Below, piece by piece: positions 12,081 to 23,964 of a stretch of 64,000 nt of DNA. Below the pieces are notes generated by a model that was not told where the DNA came from, did not search any database, and saw only the letters and a program-made list of their open reading frames with translations. Source of the stretch: Heterocephalus glaber (Eukaryota > Chordata > Mammalia > Rodentia > Bathyergidae); the NCBI RefSeq assembly GCF_000247695.1, contig NW_004624730.1, positions 34,358,541-34,422,540 on the forward strand, given 5' to 3'. Each line of letters opens with the position of its first letter. The first letter of the stretch is position 1. Both the position numbers and the translations under genes were made by a program.

Positions 12081-12989
12081 GAGCATTTGCTTTAGATGCA
12101 ATGATAGATGTTTCAAACTTTAAAAAAAATACCTATATCATTGAAAGAAAATAGAGATACTATTTGTTTGGGAATCTTTAAACAATCTCATAGGATCCTG
12201 ATGAATTATTAGACATTGATAACAAATTCAAATTCTCAGAGAGCAAAATGAAATGCTACACCCACAGAAGCATTTTCTCGTGAGTTTTTACATGACTGAA
12301 AAAAGAAAATCTCTCTGCCATTACTGTTATCTACCATTATTGATAACCAACACCACCATCTCGAGCATTGCTACTGATATTTTTGTTACCATCACCACCA
12401 CGGTTACTGCCACGATCACCAGTGCCACTAGCACACCTCTCCTTCCATCATTCTGCTATTGGGAGAAAACCATAGACAAATAATGTCTTATGGGGAATTT
12501 CTATTGTACTTAGGGCCATGTCTTCCCAGCGAGTTAGAGAGTCTCAGAGTGGTATGAACTAGGAAGTGCAAAATTTGTAAACTAATCCATGACCAATTTC
12601 TTGTTCTTCAATGATGCAAAGTCACTTGCTGAACTAAAGACACCCAGTTAAATAGAAGTCTAAGAAAACAATTTACTGGGAGGGTGCAAATGCAAGTCAG
12701 AGATGACTGCAACTGAAGACCTATGGGGAGTAACGAGATAAGAATTCTAGGACTTAATTCATAATGGAAAGCGTCAGAATGTGGAGGAGTGGGCAGGTAG
12801 GTGATGACTCATGTTCCCTGCACAGGTTACAGCATCAAAATAGTGAGACTGTTCCTACAGGCACATATGAAAACCAGTCTCAGAATTACATTCACTTGTT
12901 ATGCATGATCTTTGTCTCTGTGCTGATTGATTTCTAAGATTGCTTTTGTGGCAGAGTTGTGCACTGCTCACAGACAGTTTATGAGCAGA

Positions 12990-13090
12990 AGCAGCTGAGG
13001 AAGATGGCTCCTCAAAATGTGTGAGCTGGAGAAAGTTTCTGAATTCACTGAGCCTTGGTGCTCTCTGCAAAATGGGGAAAATACAGATCA
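12990..13090 (-). repeat. MIR-like fragment
   Basis: Text such as 'gagccttggtgctctctgca' followed by 'aaaatggggaaaat' looks like the reverse-complement MIR core. Short and diverged. Confidence 0.4.
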
Positions 13091-13144
13091 AGTTAGACAT
13101 ATATCATTTATTGTGTAGGGTCTTCAGTACCCTAGGAATGATGA

Positions 13145-13235
13145 TGACAATGTGATAAAGAAGTCAGTTATATTAGTATCTCCATTTTACAAATGAAGAA
13201 ACTAAGGCTCAGCAAGGTTAAGGTCACATGGCTTG
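13145..13235 (+). repeat. MIR SINE fragment
   Basis: 'tctccattttacaaatgaag', 'aaactaaggctcagcaaggt' and 'aaggtcacatgg' are the MIR core in the plus direction. Confidence 0.7.
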
Positions 13236-15140
13236 AACAACAACTTTTTTTTTCCATGAAAACTGTAATTTGCAATAGGTTAAATATCAATGGATGATAA
13301 AACTAGTTCACATCTACACTGTAAATATATATAGAAAACTCATTTATTTGGACCAACTGGGCCATTTCAAAGGAAATACATTTTTATTATTTTCAACTAC
13401 ATACAGTAACCATAAAAATGACTAAAAAGTTCAATAGTTCAGGCCCAGATTTAGTCAATAGATAAAAAATGAATAGCATATTTAAGAAGTTCTGATCTTG
13501 CCTATACTCTGAATAGACTGTTTTATAAATAAAAGAAACCTAAGATGTTGAGAAACACATTATTTTCTTTGGTAAGTAAATGCTTCTTTTCAATTAATAT
13601 TTATACTATTCATTTGCTTACTGAGCCATTTTATGGTAGATAGGATTAGAGTATATGTTAGCCTAGTGCCTTATAAATAAATAATTAGGTGTTAAAAATG
13701 TCCGAATTAAAAAGATTTTGTTGTAAATGTTATAATTTCTAATCAGCATTAACTTGTCTTCTATTTCTCTAGAATATAATGTTTTAATGACTTTAAATAT
13801 CTAAAATGTTTTTCCAAATCTTACCCAAGTTCATAAAAAGATCTAATCTGGTATTTATTACAAACAGCATAGAATCAGCTATATCCTTTGTTACTGTGCA
13901 GTTTTTGAGGAATGGAGCCTTTTCCTAAGTGAAATATTTATGGCAATTCTGTGTCCTCTTTATAATAGAAAATGTATCAACAGAGAAAAGTGTTTAGACT
14001 CTAGGCCTTTACAGCTCTGGTCATAAATCTGCCCTCAGTCACAGACCTGTGACTTCCACTCATTTTGGTGGACCAGACATGGCCCAGCCTGGAATCTTTT
14101 TAGCTATTACTATTAATCCATGGAAAATATTTTATGTAATGTGTTTCCCTTTAAAGTTAATGAATTATTGCAAAAAGAATAATGAGATTTATTAAGTATG
14201 GTGGTCTTGAACCATGCCAAATATTTTGTGGCTTTGTGGGAACACAGCAAGGTAGTTATTGGTATTGTAATAAATGAGAGTCTCAGTATTTCCCAGCTGT
14301 TGAACACATGATCATTGCTTGGGAGGACAAATAGCAATATTTTTCTAGCCCTGGAGTACATTCTGCTCTTGATATGCCTGCATAGCTACAATGAACAATT
14401 AGTGCGAGTTACACACAAAGAAGCCTAAAGGAGTGTATTTCTTTTCTGTTGCCCAAATGAAACTTCATTTGCTTGGTAGCAGTCCAGAGTTAGACTTCCC
14501 TATCACACAAATATTCCATGTTGTTAGGATGTCTTCCCTTATAAAAGCCAACCAAACACCTGTAATAAATTTTTATTAGATAGTATTTGGTTTTTATTGC
14601 ATATTTATAGATATAAATAAATATAATGTTCAATAAACAAATTTTAATTGTTTGTTTTATTCCCAGCACTAGAACCTATGCAAGCAAAGGAAAAGCACCA
14701 GACTGTGTCCTTCAAGAACTTTAAAGTCTGAGTAGAAAAATAAAATGACATATTCACCCAGAGTTGGAAGGTAGAGTTGGAAGAGACCTTAGAGATAATA
14801 CAGTTTGGGAGGTGGGGTGGGGTTCTATTCCAGCTTCAATAGACAGTTAACATAAACAAATGGAATGTGCAGAGTAACTGGATATCATATCATGGAAGTA
14901 TCTGTACCCAGGGTTAAAGGTCAGCTGCCTTCTTTTTCGAGGTTTTTTTTCTCATGCGGAAATATAGGTGTCTTGTTGCCTGATCTTCTGATTTTTTTTA
15001 CAGAGAGGATAAAATTTCAAGCTTTCTCTGTTTTTCCAATTTTTAAGCATTGTCAACTGATCGGAGTTTTAGTAAGGTCCAATGAGCACACAAGTGGCCC
15101 TTACACAGCTCTTGCTTGCCATTCTGCAACCACTGGCCTA
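13236..15140. other. AT-rich DNA, nothing recognised
   Basis: No exon, no clear transposon and no simple-repeat run. The minus ORF at 14113-14361 and plus ORF at 14865-15146 have no supporting signals. Confidence 0.5.
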
Positions 15141-15240
15141 GACTAACACTTCCATTTTACAGATGTGGAAAATGGCTTGCCCAAACTCTGGAGCTGTTTG
15201 TTATTCCAGCACTCCCAGCCCAAAGCCTTGTCATGTAACT
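15141..15240 (+). repeat. MIR SINE fragment
   Basis: 'ttccattttacagatgtgga' followed by 'aatggcttgcccaaactct' matches the MIR core. Confidence 0.55.
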
Positions 15241-15592
15241 AACTATACCTTCTCTCAACAAGAAAACAATTAGATGATTGAAAAAGAAAAACATTGTAGT
15301 TATAAAGCAGTATGTTTAACATTTTTTCTAAGCCCAAATATTATAATGAAAATAGGGTAGAGTGAGAAGTAATAGAGTGCTCATGGCAGGAAGAATTGAA
15401 GAAGGCTTTTGCAAGAGGCCTTTGAGCTAGATCTTGAAGGAAGTGACTGGTACAAATTGTCAAACGGCAAAGAAAGTTTGTACAGGAAAACAGAATGAAG
15501 TAAGTACATGGCTAGGAATTTGCAAATGTGTATGCAAGACAGTATAGAGAATGGCTCAGTTTAATAGGGGAGTGAAAATTATATCACTAGAA

Positions 15593-15690
15593 ACTCATTC
15601 AACAAATGTTTGTCACCTGTGTGCTAGGCACTGTTCTAGGCTGTAGGGATATAGCAGTAAACAGGAGAGCCAAGTTCCAGGAGTATGTTG
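15593..15690 (-). repeat. L2 3' end, reverse orientation
   Basis: The plus strand has 'cattcaacaaatgtttgtca', 'gtgtgctaggcactgttcta' and 'gatatagcagtaaacagg', the reverse complement of the L2 tail. Confidence 0.65.
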
Positions 15691-15729
15691 GTTAAAAATG
15701 ATACAAAATACTATGAATAAAATAAAACT

Positions 15730-15932
15730 GAACCAGGTACGTTGGTGCACACCTGTGATCCCAACACTTAGTAGACTGAGGCAGAAGGCTGGCAACTTTG
15801 AGCCCAGCCTGGACAATTTAGTGGCTTAGTAAGACCTTGTCTCAAAATAAAATATAAAAGAAGGCTGGGGATGCAGCTCAGTGTGAAGGCTCTGGATTCA
15901 ATCCACAATTTTGAAAAAATAAAAAAATTAAA
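15730..15932 (+). repeat. B1-ID dimeric SINE
   Basis: A B1 half ('gttggtgcacacctgtgatc', 'ccagcctggacaattta', 'agaccttgtctcaaaa') is followed by an A-rich linker and an ID half ('ggctggggatgcagctcagt', 'ggattcaatccacaat'), then a final A-rich tail. This dimer type is known from non-murid rodents. Confidence 0.85.
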
Positions 15933-16213
15933 TTAACCAATGTAATTGAAGCAGCTGTGAGTGTATATTAGCCAGGGAAGACCTATCTCAGGGGAGAGCA
16001 TTTGAGCTCCAAATGGGAAGGAGCCAGTCATGCAAGGAACTGGGCAAAGAATTCTCCAGACAGGGGAACTAGTGCAAAGAGCCCTGCATAGGAAGGAACA
16101 CAAAGTGAGGCTATAGTGGAGTGAGGTGCAGTGATGCGGTTGGAAATAAAGCCAGAAAGACAGCCTGACACCTCGCAGACCTTCATAAGAGTTTGGAATA
16201 AAATGAGGTTTCC

Positions 16214-16345
16214 TAGCTGGGCACAGTGGCACATACCTGTAGTCCCAGCACTGGGGAGGTTGAGGCAGGAGGATCTCAAGTTCAAGGCCAGCCTGTGCAA
16301 CTTAGTGAGACTATGGTTCAATAAATAAATAAATAAATAAATCGG
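16214..16345 (+). repeat. B1-type SINE with (AAAT)n tail
   Basis: B1 text is clear: 'agctgggcacagtggcacat', 'cagcactggggaggttgagg', 'ttcaaggccagcctgtgc'. It ends in five to six copies of aaat. Confidence 0.85.
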
Positions 16346-17106
16346 AATAACCTCCCACCCCAACACATCTGGTTTTCTACAGGGAGGCAGCATAAGTTGA
16401 TTATAAATGGAGAGTACTGTATTACTAAAAAAGTAGAATCATTTGACACTTTATAAGGAAAGGAGGTAGATCATGAAGGTTTTTGAATTGAAACCAATGA
16501 AATAGACTGGATTTCTGGGCAATGCTGTCAATTCCTGTGCATAGTGTGATGGCAGGTGAGAGTCTCTAGTGGCAGCAGAGTGCAGAGTGGGTAGGGCTCA
16601 GGGGATCCAGGCGAAGGCTGTTGTACAAGTCCAGGTATAAGAGAAGAGAAGAATTCAGTCAGGAATGGTGAAAGTGAAAAGGGAAGAAGCATCACAAATA
16701 TTAAACTGGGGGAACTGGTAAAAGTCAAAACAAATAGAAGAGAAAAACTATTGTGAGGAGCTCCCAAATTTCAGACATAGGAGTCCATTTTGGAAGTGCC
16801 CTTGGTAATTAAGATGGGAGAATCTTACCTAGATGTTAACATTTAGGAAATCACAGACATGTAGCACAAGCAATTAGGATTTAAGACTAGAGAGATACAA
16901 GATTATTCATACAAGACTGTATTAAAATGCAAGATTATGGGAGTGACAGATCAGGGCAGGCGAGAGGATTGGGATACTCTATCAACAGAAAAGAGAAGAC
17001 GAGCAAGAAGATGACCTCCCAAGAAGTAAAGGAAGAGAAGTAAGTTTTAAAAACCCAAATCTCTGAATATAGCCACAGCAAGGCTGAGAGTTCAGTGTAA
17101 CTGGGT
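16346..17106. other. No gene or clear repeat
   Basis: The minus ORF at 16528-16767 has no supporting splice or start context. Nothing else was recognised. Confidence 0.5.
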
Positions 17107-17197
17107 GATTGTTGTTGTTTTTGGTACTGGGGATGAAACTCAGAACCTTGCACTTGTGAGGCAGGCACAGGAACCACTGAGCTAAATTCCCGGCCCT
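17107..17197 (-). repeat. ID SINE
   Basis: Reverse complement of ID: 'ggtactggggatgaaactca', 'cttgtgaggcaggcac', 'accactgagctaaattcccg'. Confidence 0.85.
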
Positions 17198-17380
17198 GTT
17201 TTTTTTTTGTTTTTTTTTAACTGATTTGCTCAATTGAGGAAAAAAGTGCAAACCCTTTTGTGAATCCGGGCTTGGAACAAAACCAGTTTGCTAGAAGCTG
17301 GAAGCTATTAATTATCAATTTTATAAACAGATATGTTGTATTGTTTGAAGCAAAATTTAAAGATGCAGTAAAAAATGTTT

Positions 17381-17458
17381 CTTTTTGCAGAACTGAGGAT
17401 TGAACCCAGGGTTTTGTGCATGCTAAGTGTATTGGTGAGGTATGTCCTCACCCCGGGC
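17381..17458 (-). repeat. ID-like SINE, diverged
   Basis: 'aactgaggattgaacccagg' followed by 'gtgcatgctaagtgtattgg' and a degraded 'cctcaccccgggca'. Confidence 0.5.
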
Positions 17459-17971
17459 ATTAAAATCTCAGTTGGGTGGCTTCTCTGTAATCTTTAGTAG
17501 CCAATGATGATCACTTAATGTTTGAACACAAGGCTTATATCCCTGAACTTGAAGCTCTGAGCTTGCAAACAAAACTTCAGGCAGAGTTTTAAAAAATGTA
17601 CTTTTATTTTTAATTGACACATATAAATTGTATATATTTGTGGAGTCCAGTGTGACATTTTAATACATGTATACAAAGTTTAATGATAAGATCAAAGTAA
17701 TTAACATATTTATAACTTACAGTGTTTATCATTTCTTTGTGTTGGGAACATTCAAAATTCTCTCTACTAGCTATTTTGAAATATTGGGTTCATTATTGTC
17801 AGCTGTAGTTACCCTACTGTGCTATAGAGCATTAAAAGTTATTCCTCCTATCCTACTGCAATCCTGTACCTATTAACCATCCTTTCTCTATCCTTTCCTC
17901 ACTCATCCTTTCCCAGACTTGGTAACTACTATTCTGTTCTCACTTTGAGGACCACATTTTAGCTTCCATAT

Positions 17972-18318
17972 TGTGTTAATCAGCTTTCCATTCCTGGAAT
18001 AAAATAGCTAATACAGTCAGCTTAAAAAGATGAGAGGTTTATTTTGGCTCACAGTTTCAGAGGCTCCAGTCCACAATGAGTTGGCACTCTTTCAGACTGT
18101 GCTGAACAGCACATTCATAACAGGAAGTATGCAGTGGAATAAACTGTCACCTCATTGCAGTCAGGAACCAGAACAAAAGGAAGAGAAAAGACCAGGGTCC
18201 CAATATTTCCTCTAAGGGCATGGCCCCCTGTGACCGGAAGACTGCCACCTAGGCCCACCTCTTAAAAGTTCCACCACTTTCAAATAGTTCCGTGAGCCTT
18301 TATCCAAATCAGAGGATG
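17972..18318 (-). repeat. MaLR-type LTR inserted in L1, 5-bp TSD
   Basis: The text 'gagaggtttattttggctca', 'cagtttcagaggctccagtc' and 'taaaagttccaccactttca' is the reverse complement of a MaLR-type LTR, as is the copy at 25757. The 5-bp duplication catat flanks it at 17967-17971 and 18319-18323, and joining the two flanks restores normal L1 order (an 'agcttccacatatgagtgag'-like block). The right end is decayed and does not close with CA. Confidence 0.68.
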
Positions 18319-18868
18319 CATATAAGTGAAAACATGCAGTATTTGTCTTCTGTGTCTGATTTATTTCACTTAACATGGTGTCCTCCAGTTCCATCCATAT
18401 TGTACAAATGATACAATTTCACTTTGTGGCTGAAAAATATTTCCCATGTATATGCATCACATTGTCTTTATCAATTCACACATCGATGGACACCTAGGTT
18501 GATTCCATATCTTGACTGTTGTGAGTAGTAATGCAGTAAACATGTGAGTGCCCCGTCTCTTTGCTTTCAATTCCTTTGGATATATGTCCCATACTAGGAT
18601 TGTGAGGTCATATGGTAGTTCTAGTTCTTGTTTTGTGGGGAACTTTTATATTGTTTTCCATAATTTTTGTATTAATTTAATTCTTACCAACAGTGCATCA
18701 GAATTCTTCTTTTGCCACATAGTCGCCAGCATTTATCATTTTTTGACTTTTTGGTAACAGTCATTCTAACTGGAGTCAGATGATATCTCATTATAGTTTT
18801 TTATTTGTGTTTTCTTGATGATTAGTCTACTCAGAACATTTATTCATCCTTAATTTTACTTGTTATCA

Positions 18869-19047
18869 CTATGTTGTGGTCCTAAGATCAAACTCAGGCC
18901 CTTCACACTGAACCACATCCCCTGTCCATATTTTTTTTCTTATTTTGGGACAGGGTCTCTCTAAGTTTCTAAGTTGCTCAGACTGGTCTCAAAACTTGTA
19001 ATCTTCCTGACTGAGCCTCCCAAAATGCTGAGATTACAGGCATGCTT
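18869..19047 (-). repeat. ID-B1 dimeric SINE (B4-like)
   Basis: An ID half in reverse complement ('gatcaaactcaggcccttca', 'aaccacatcccc') is followed by a B1 half ('gggacagggtctctctaagt', 'gctcagactggtctcaaaac', 'gctgagattacaggcatgc'). Confidence 0.78.
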
Positions 19048-19324
19048 CTTTTAAATCAGATTTTTCTTCTTTTGCTGTTAAAGTGTTTGAATTTCTTGTA
19101 TATTCTGGAAATTAACTCCTTGTTAGATGAGTAATTTGCAATTATTTTCTTCTAATTTGTAGGTTGTCTATTTCCTCTGTTGATTGTTTTCTTTATATAT
19201 AGGAACTTTTAGTTTGATATAATTCCAATTTGTCAATTTTTGCTTTTGCTGTCTGTACTTTTGGGGTCACATTCAAAAATCTTTGCCCAGACCAATGTTC
19301 TGTATTGCTTCCTCACTGAGACTT

Positions 19325-19404
19325 TTTTTTGGTACTGGGGATCAAACTCGGGTCCTTGTACTTGCAAGGCAAACAGTGGTACCACTGAGCTAAATCCCTG
19401 CCCC
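19325..19404 (-). repeat. ID SINE with imperfect TSD
   Basis: 'ggtactggggatcaaactcg' through 'accactgagctaaatccctg'. Flanks 'cctcactgagactttt' and 'cctcacacagactttt' are near-identical, so insertion into the L1 is later than the L1 itself. Confidence 0.85.
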
Positions 19405-19470
19405 TCACACAGACTTTTAAATCAGCTCTTTAACCAGGGGAGGGCATTATTAATTTTATTTTTTGACAAA

Positions 19471-19970
19471 AATAATTTCAATCTTTAATAGTAGGGAAAT
19501 AATTGTTTCCATATAGCACAGAGTAGTAAATGATATAAAAAATAAGCAGTTGATTGTTTTGTAGGAAGAATCAATATCATAAAATTATAGAAGGAAAAAG
19601 TAAAGATCAATTTTGTCATTCAAAATGCCACATTGTATCTTCCCTAAAAAAATTAATTAGGCCATTCAGAGAAATTCTAAAGGAATTTTTTTCAACTACT
19701 ATACTTAAATGTTTCAATTATTTTGGTTTTGTTGGGGGGGGGATTACTATTGCTTGTGTAAACATTAAACATATTCATCCATGCTCAACAAGAAGTATTT
19801 AAATAATACAAATCTGAACATAAAAAACCATCTTACTTTCCATCCTCATGATATTATCATTATTAGAAGTAGAAAAGCATTATCCAAGTGAGAGAATAGG
19901 TAGGTAGAAAGGTACCAAGGTAGTAAGGAGATAGAAAATACTTTTATATTATTTTCTTGTTCTTTCTTTT
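19471..19970. other. No gene or clear repeat
   Basis: Only a G-run at 19732-19741 stands out. No exon signals. Confidence 0.5.
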
Positions 19971-20188
19971 TGGTGATCATGCTAAGGATTGAACCTAGGA
20001 TCTCATACATGTTAGGCAAGCACTCTACCACTGAGCTACATCCTCCCTTTTTATTTAATTAAAATTTTTTTAAAAAAAATTTGGAGACAAGATCTCCCTA
20101 AGTTCCCCAGGCTGAACTTGAACTTGTGATCCTCCTGCCTCAGCTTCCCAAGTAGCTGGCATTACAGGTGTTTGTTATCACAGCTAGC
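19971..20188 (-). repeat. ID-B1 dimeric SINE (B4-like)
   Basis: ID half 'gctaaggattgaacctagga', 'taccactgagctacatcctc'; A/T-rich linker; B1 half 'ttggagacaagatctcccta', 'gtgatcctcctgcctcagct', 'gctggcattacaggtgtttg'. Confidence 0.85.
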
Positions 20189-20299
20189 TAGTGCTACTAT
20201 TTTAATATCAAGTGTTACATTTAATTTGACCAGAATTTCAGTAGAAGAAAAGGAAAATAAAAGGCAAAGAGTAGAGGTGAAAAAAAAAAAAGGTGAAAT

Positions 20300-21400
20300 C
20301 AAGTATTGGAAAATATGAGGCTGTTGTACTTTGGCCCCTAGTGCTGTCTGTGCAGCTGTGTGATAGGTGTACTAGTGTTTGTGATTTAGTAGACATTTAT
20401 TAGCTTTATGCATGTTATGTTAAGGTACATGTTTAACACTTCATTTTGATGTATTACGCTCATTAATCTTTCATGTTAATCCAATTCAATTACAATGTAT
20501 GAGACAGTTTTCTGTCATGACAACATTTTCTTTAAAAGTTAAGAACAATAAAAGCTATAGAATGTTCTCTTTATGGATAATTCTTATATGCAGAAGTTTG
20601 TTACCATATTTTAACTAACCACACTGGTCCTACAATAATGCAGTTCGAATTTCAGTTACCATGGTATATCGACTGTGAGTAATCATATGAAGTGCAAGCT
20701 TTGCTGCTAGTGCTTCACTACACAAATCGCTCTGTAAACAGCAGATGCATATCGGGATCTGTGACAATCAGGTCACTTGTTTCAAAGACGGTTGCGAGTG
20801 GTCACTGTGCATTTGTTGTCCAGGTCATTCAGAGAGCAAAGTTGGCTGTTGTATCATCTTGTCTCCCAGTGATAAGCCCCTGTGACATTTTACAAAAAGG
20901 GGTCATCAAAAAAGCAAATTGACCACAGAAGTGCAACAAAAAAATGAAAAGTGAAAATGCTGGAGGTGATGTTCAAGTCCAGGGTAAATGAAGCCACAGA
21001 AGAAGCTGACCGTCACCATGCTGACACTGCTGGGGTCTGAGAGCCTCTGGATGCAGCAGAGGAGCTTAGCAGCAGCAGTGAGGAGCATGATTGATGAAAA
21101 GGATTATACTGTCCCAGAGGAAGTGACTCAGGAAAATGCTTCATATTAAAGAAAACTTTGGAGATATTTCATGGTATTAAAGTGCAGAGAATGAAATGTC
21201 AGAAGCTGATCCGAACTTAGAAAGGAATATGACAATCTGCCAAAATATAGAAAAGATGAATAGTAAGTTATATGGTGAAAAAAAGGCAAGTACTGTTGAA
21301 ACCACCCTTGATGAGATTTGTATGAGAAGTGAAACACTGTAGTCCTTGTATTTCAAATGTGTACTAAATAAATGTGAATTTGATTACTTTTTCATTTTCC
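20300..21400. repeat. Possible decayed DNA transposon or retro-sequence, unassigned
   Basis: The stretch has runs of CpG-containing, codon-like text (for example 'gagcctctggatgcagcaga', then 'gagcttagcagcagcagtga') and an AATAAA near 21364, unlike its AT-rich neighbours. Frames are broken by many stops. A pogo/Tigger-class transposase remnant is one possibility; a processed pseudogene is another. I cannot decide from the sequence. Confidence 0.25.
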
Positions 21401-21419
21401 TATACATTTATAACTGATT

Positions 21420-21497
21420 CTTTTTGGTCTTTTGAGACAAGGTCACACGATGTACCCAGTTTGGCCTTGAACTCACAGTGATCCTCCTGCCTGCCTG
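21420..21497 (-). repeat. Truncated B1 SINE with perfect 17-bp TSD
   Basis: Only 78 bases of B1 are present ('gagacaaggtcacacgatgt', 'gtttggccttgaactcacag', 'tgatcctcctgcctg'). The duplication tacatttataactgatt flanks it at 21403-21419 and 21498-21514. The B1 5' part was never inserted, as in 5'-truncated retrotransposition. Confidence 0.9.
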
Positions 21498-22154
21498 TAC
21501 ATTTATAACTGATTATAAGAGAATTGTTAGTGTTTATACAAAAAATTGCAAAGGCTATGGAATAATCATTTCCCACTAATCATTAGGATCACTCCCCACT
21601 GGCTTATGCTTGTGTAGTCATTTTTTATAGTCCTGAACTACTACTGTGAAAAGTGAAGTCAGCCTGTACTTAATTGCATCATACAAATTAGTACCTCAGT
21701 AAACTTTGTCCCCATTTCATGGATCTCAATTAACTAATAAATTAAACTACTTAATTGCAAAAACAATGCAACCTCTAACTCCTACATTACGTACCCTACC
21801 TAGCACAACATTGAGTATTTGTTAAGTGCTTATTTAGTACTTATTGACTTACTAGTTATTCTTATGTTGAATAATAAGGTATTAATAAAATGTGAAGTCA
21901 CAATAATATTATTTCTTTCATTAGGGTAGAAGCTTTACCCATCTTGTTTTCCACCTTAAGCACTACAAAATATGACCCTATATTGTGCCCTACTAGCTCC
22001 AGAGTTTCTTGTTCCCACAGAGGGTGAGGCAAGTGGTGGCCTGTGGATGCACTTTGGTTACAGACTGTGTAATCTTGCAGGAGGCCCTGATTTCCATCCC
22101 TACCACCTAGAATAATGCCTGCCATGCCAAAAGCACAAAATACATATTTATTAC

Positions 22155-22380
22155 ATTTTGTTAATAATTACTATGGCTGTATACTGCACATTACTTTGTG
22201 TCAGATGTTTGACATCCATGTTCTCATTTAATCCTTACAATAATCCTAGGCCCCCATATTCTACATGAGAAAGCTTGGCTCAGAGAGATTAAGTGATTTA
22301 CCCAGCAAGAGTGTGTTGGAGCTGGAAGCTGAATCCAGGGCTGTCTGCTCCTAATGTGCCTCAGCCACTGCACTGAGGAC
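22155..22380 (+). repeat. MIR SINE
   Basis: 'atgttctcatttaatcctta', 'aaagcttggctcagagagat', 'taagtgatttacccagcaag' and 'gctgaatccagggctgtctg' give the MIR in order. Well preserved. Confidence 0.82.
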
Positions 22381-22626
22381 AAACTGACATCAGTGCCATC
22401 ATTAAAAAAATCTATTCAAATTCATTCTTTTTTAAAGTCACAAGCCAATTTTGATAAGAGGAATACTTCTCATCAAACTTAACTTTGCATGATTTTCCAA
22501 TATAATTTTCCTTGTAATATTCCTCTTTTTAAGCTTTTTTTTTCAAAATAACAAAAATCTATTTTCTATAATATTAGTTTGAAAAAAAAATTAGTTTGAA
22601 TCAGAAATGGCTATAATCATATGACT

Positions 22627-22793
22627 ACAGTAAGTTCCTGACTTCCGAACATTTGAGTTGTGAACATTCACAGATATACAGCATAAGATTCACAGGTGTA
22701 CTGTGTAAGACTCAATTTGTCCAATTACGAATGACTCTGACTTACAAATGTTCTCCCGGAATGGAATTCTTTCCTAAGTTGTGGACTTACTGT
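22627..22793. mobile_element. MITE-like DNA transposon with terminal inverted repeats
   Basis: The left end acagtaagttcctgacttcc and the reverse complement of the right end, acagtaagtccacaacttag, match at most positions over 20 bases. The element is 167 bp, AT-rich and has no coding capacity. A TA stands at the left border. This fits a Tc1/mariner-class MITE. The family name is not assigned. Confidence 0.65.
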
Positions 22794-23240
22794 GCTTAGG
22801 ATAGTCTGTAGATTTATAAAACTCTTCTGTTATATAAAATGCATGTGTGTAACACCTCTTACATTTTAAAAAGTTCAGGTTTTAAAAGAGTCATTTGTTT
22901 TGCTGCTTTTCTATTTCCCAACACAACTATTGATTATGGGGAAGACATATCACTGTAGCACTGCACACACTGAACATTTCTATTCATTTAAATTTGTTGC
23001 CCTAGTAGCAGCATATCAGATCAACCACAGAAGACTTCTGGGAAGTGCCATATAGCACATGAAACTGGAAGATGCCCTCATGGGCCATCAGAGGCTGGAG
23101 TGAAAACTAGGCAACAATCCTACTATTGTTGGAGGGCTGTTATCTTTCTCAACATAGAAAATGCCACTGCTTCACACTTGTTTTCTTTTTCTTAGTGTTT
23201 TTGATTACCCTTCTCCTCAGCAAATGCATGTACATGTATT

Positions 23241-23254
23241 AGATAGATAGATGC

Positions 23255-23289
<35 letters not shown>
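23241..23289. repeat. (GATA)n microsatellite
   Basis: Copies of gata/taga, interrupted once by 'tgca' near 23251. Confidence 0.93.
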
Positions 23290-23290
<1 letters not shown>

Positions 23291-23789
23291 ATGTGGTTCT
23301 TGGTGGAAGATTTAATTTGAATTCACTGGAAAACAGAATGTGTCTTGCTGTTTAATTTCTATCTCTAGTCTTATTAACCTCTTTCTTATCCCTTTCTCCC
23401 CTTTCCTCTTTTATGTCAAGGATTCTGTGTTAAAATTGCTTTTTTAAAAATCAGGCTTTCATTCTTTGAATTTAATTCTTTGATATCTATTTTACTTTTA
23501 GACCTCCTGTTCTGTGCTATTCACAGTGCCCTTTACCGTAGTTCACTTGCCTTCCTTCAAATCTTCACAGTTGTCTTCCTTTTCTCTAAACTAGAAGATC
23601 AATTTATATTGAAGATCAATTGTACTTAGTCAACGGTTAGGTAACATGGAACCTGAAACAAATGTGCTTGAGACCTGAAGCCAATGATTTTGTTCATGGT
23701 GATTACTGAGGCTCTGTTGGCATTTCCTTTTGCAGATAAATGCTCTCCTCAGGATTTAAACTACTTCACCTCTGTGCAGATTTGATCAT

Positions 23790-23960
23790 TCAACAAATAT
23801 TTATTGAACATCTGCTATGTGTGTCGAACCTGTAGATATGGTGGTTAACAAGATAAAAAAAAACCCTCTTACTTTCATTGTGTTTGCATTTTAGCGAGGA
23901 AGACATTAAACAAAACAGTAAGTAAAAACATAAATAATATAATTTTGGTAAATAAGTGCT
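23790..23960 (-). repeat. L2 3' end, reverse orientation
   Basis: 'cattcaacaaatatttattg', 'aacatctgctatgtg' and 'gaggaagacattaaacaaaa' are in the order of a reverse-complement L2 tail. Confidence 0.6.
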
Positions 23961-23964
23961 GCTC

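Larger units (their letters stand above)
17585..19470 (-). repeat. L1 3' region, split by three later insertions
   Basis: L1 text in reverse complement runs from 'acttttatttttaattgaca' (17600) through 'atttcacttaacatggtgtc' (18362) and 'tgaatttcttgtatattctg' (19090). It is interrupted by an LTR (17972-18318), an ID-B1 dimer (18869-19047) and an ID element (19325-19404). The order of insertions gives a relative age: L1 oldest. The plus-strand ORFs at 17667, 18030, 18548 and 19240 are readings across this mosaic. Confidence 0.78.
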
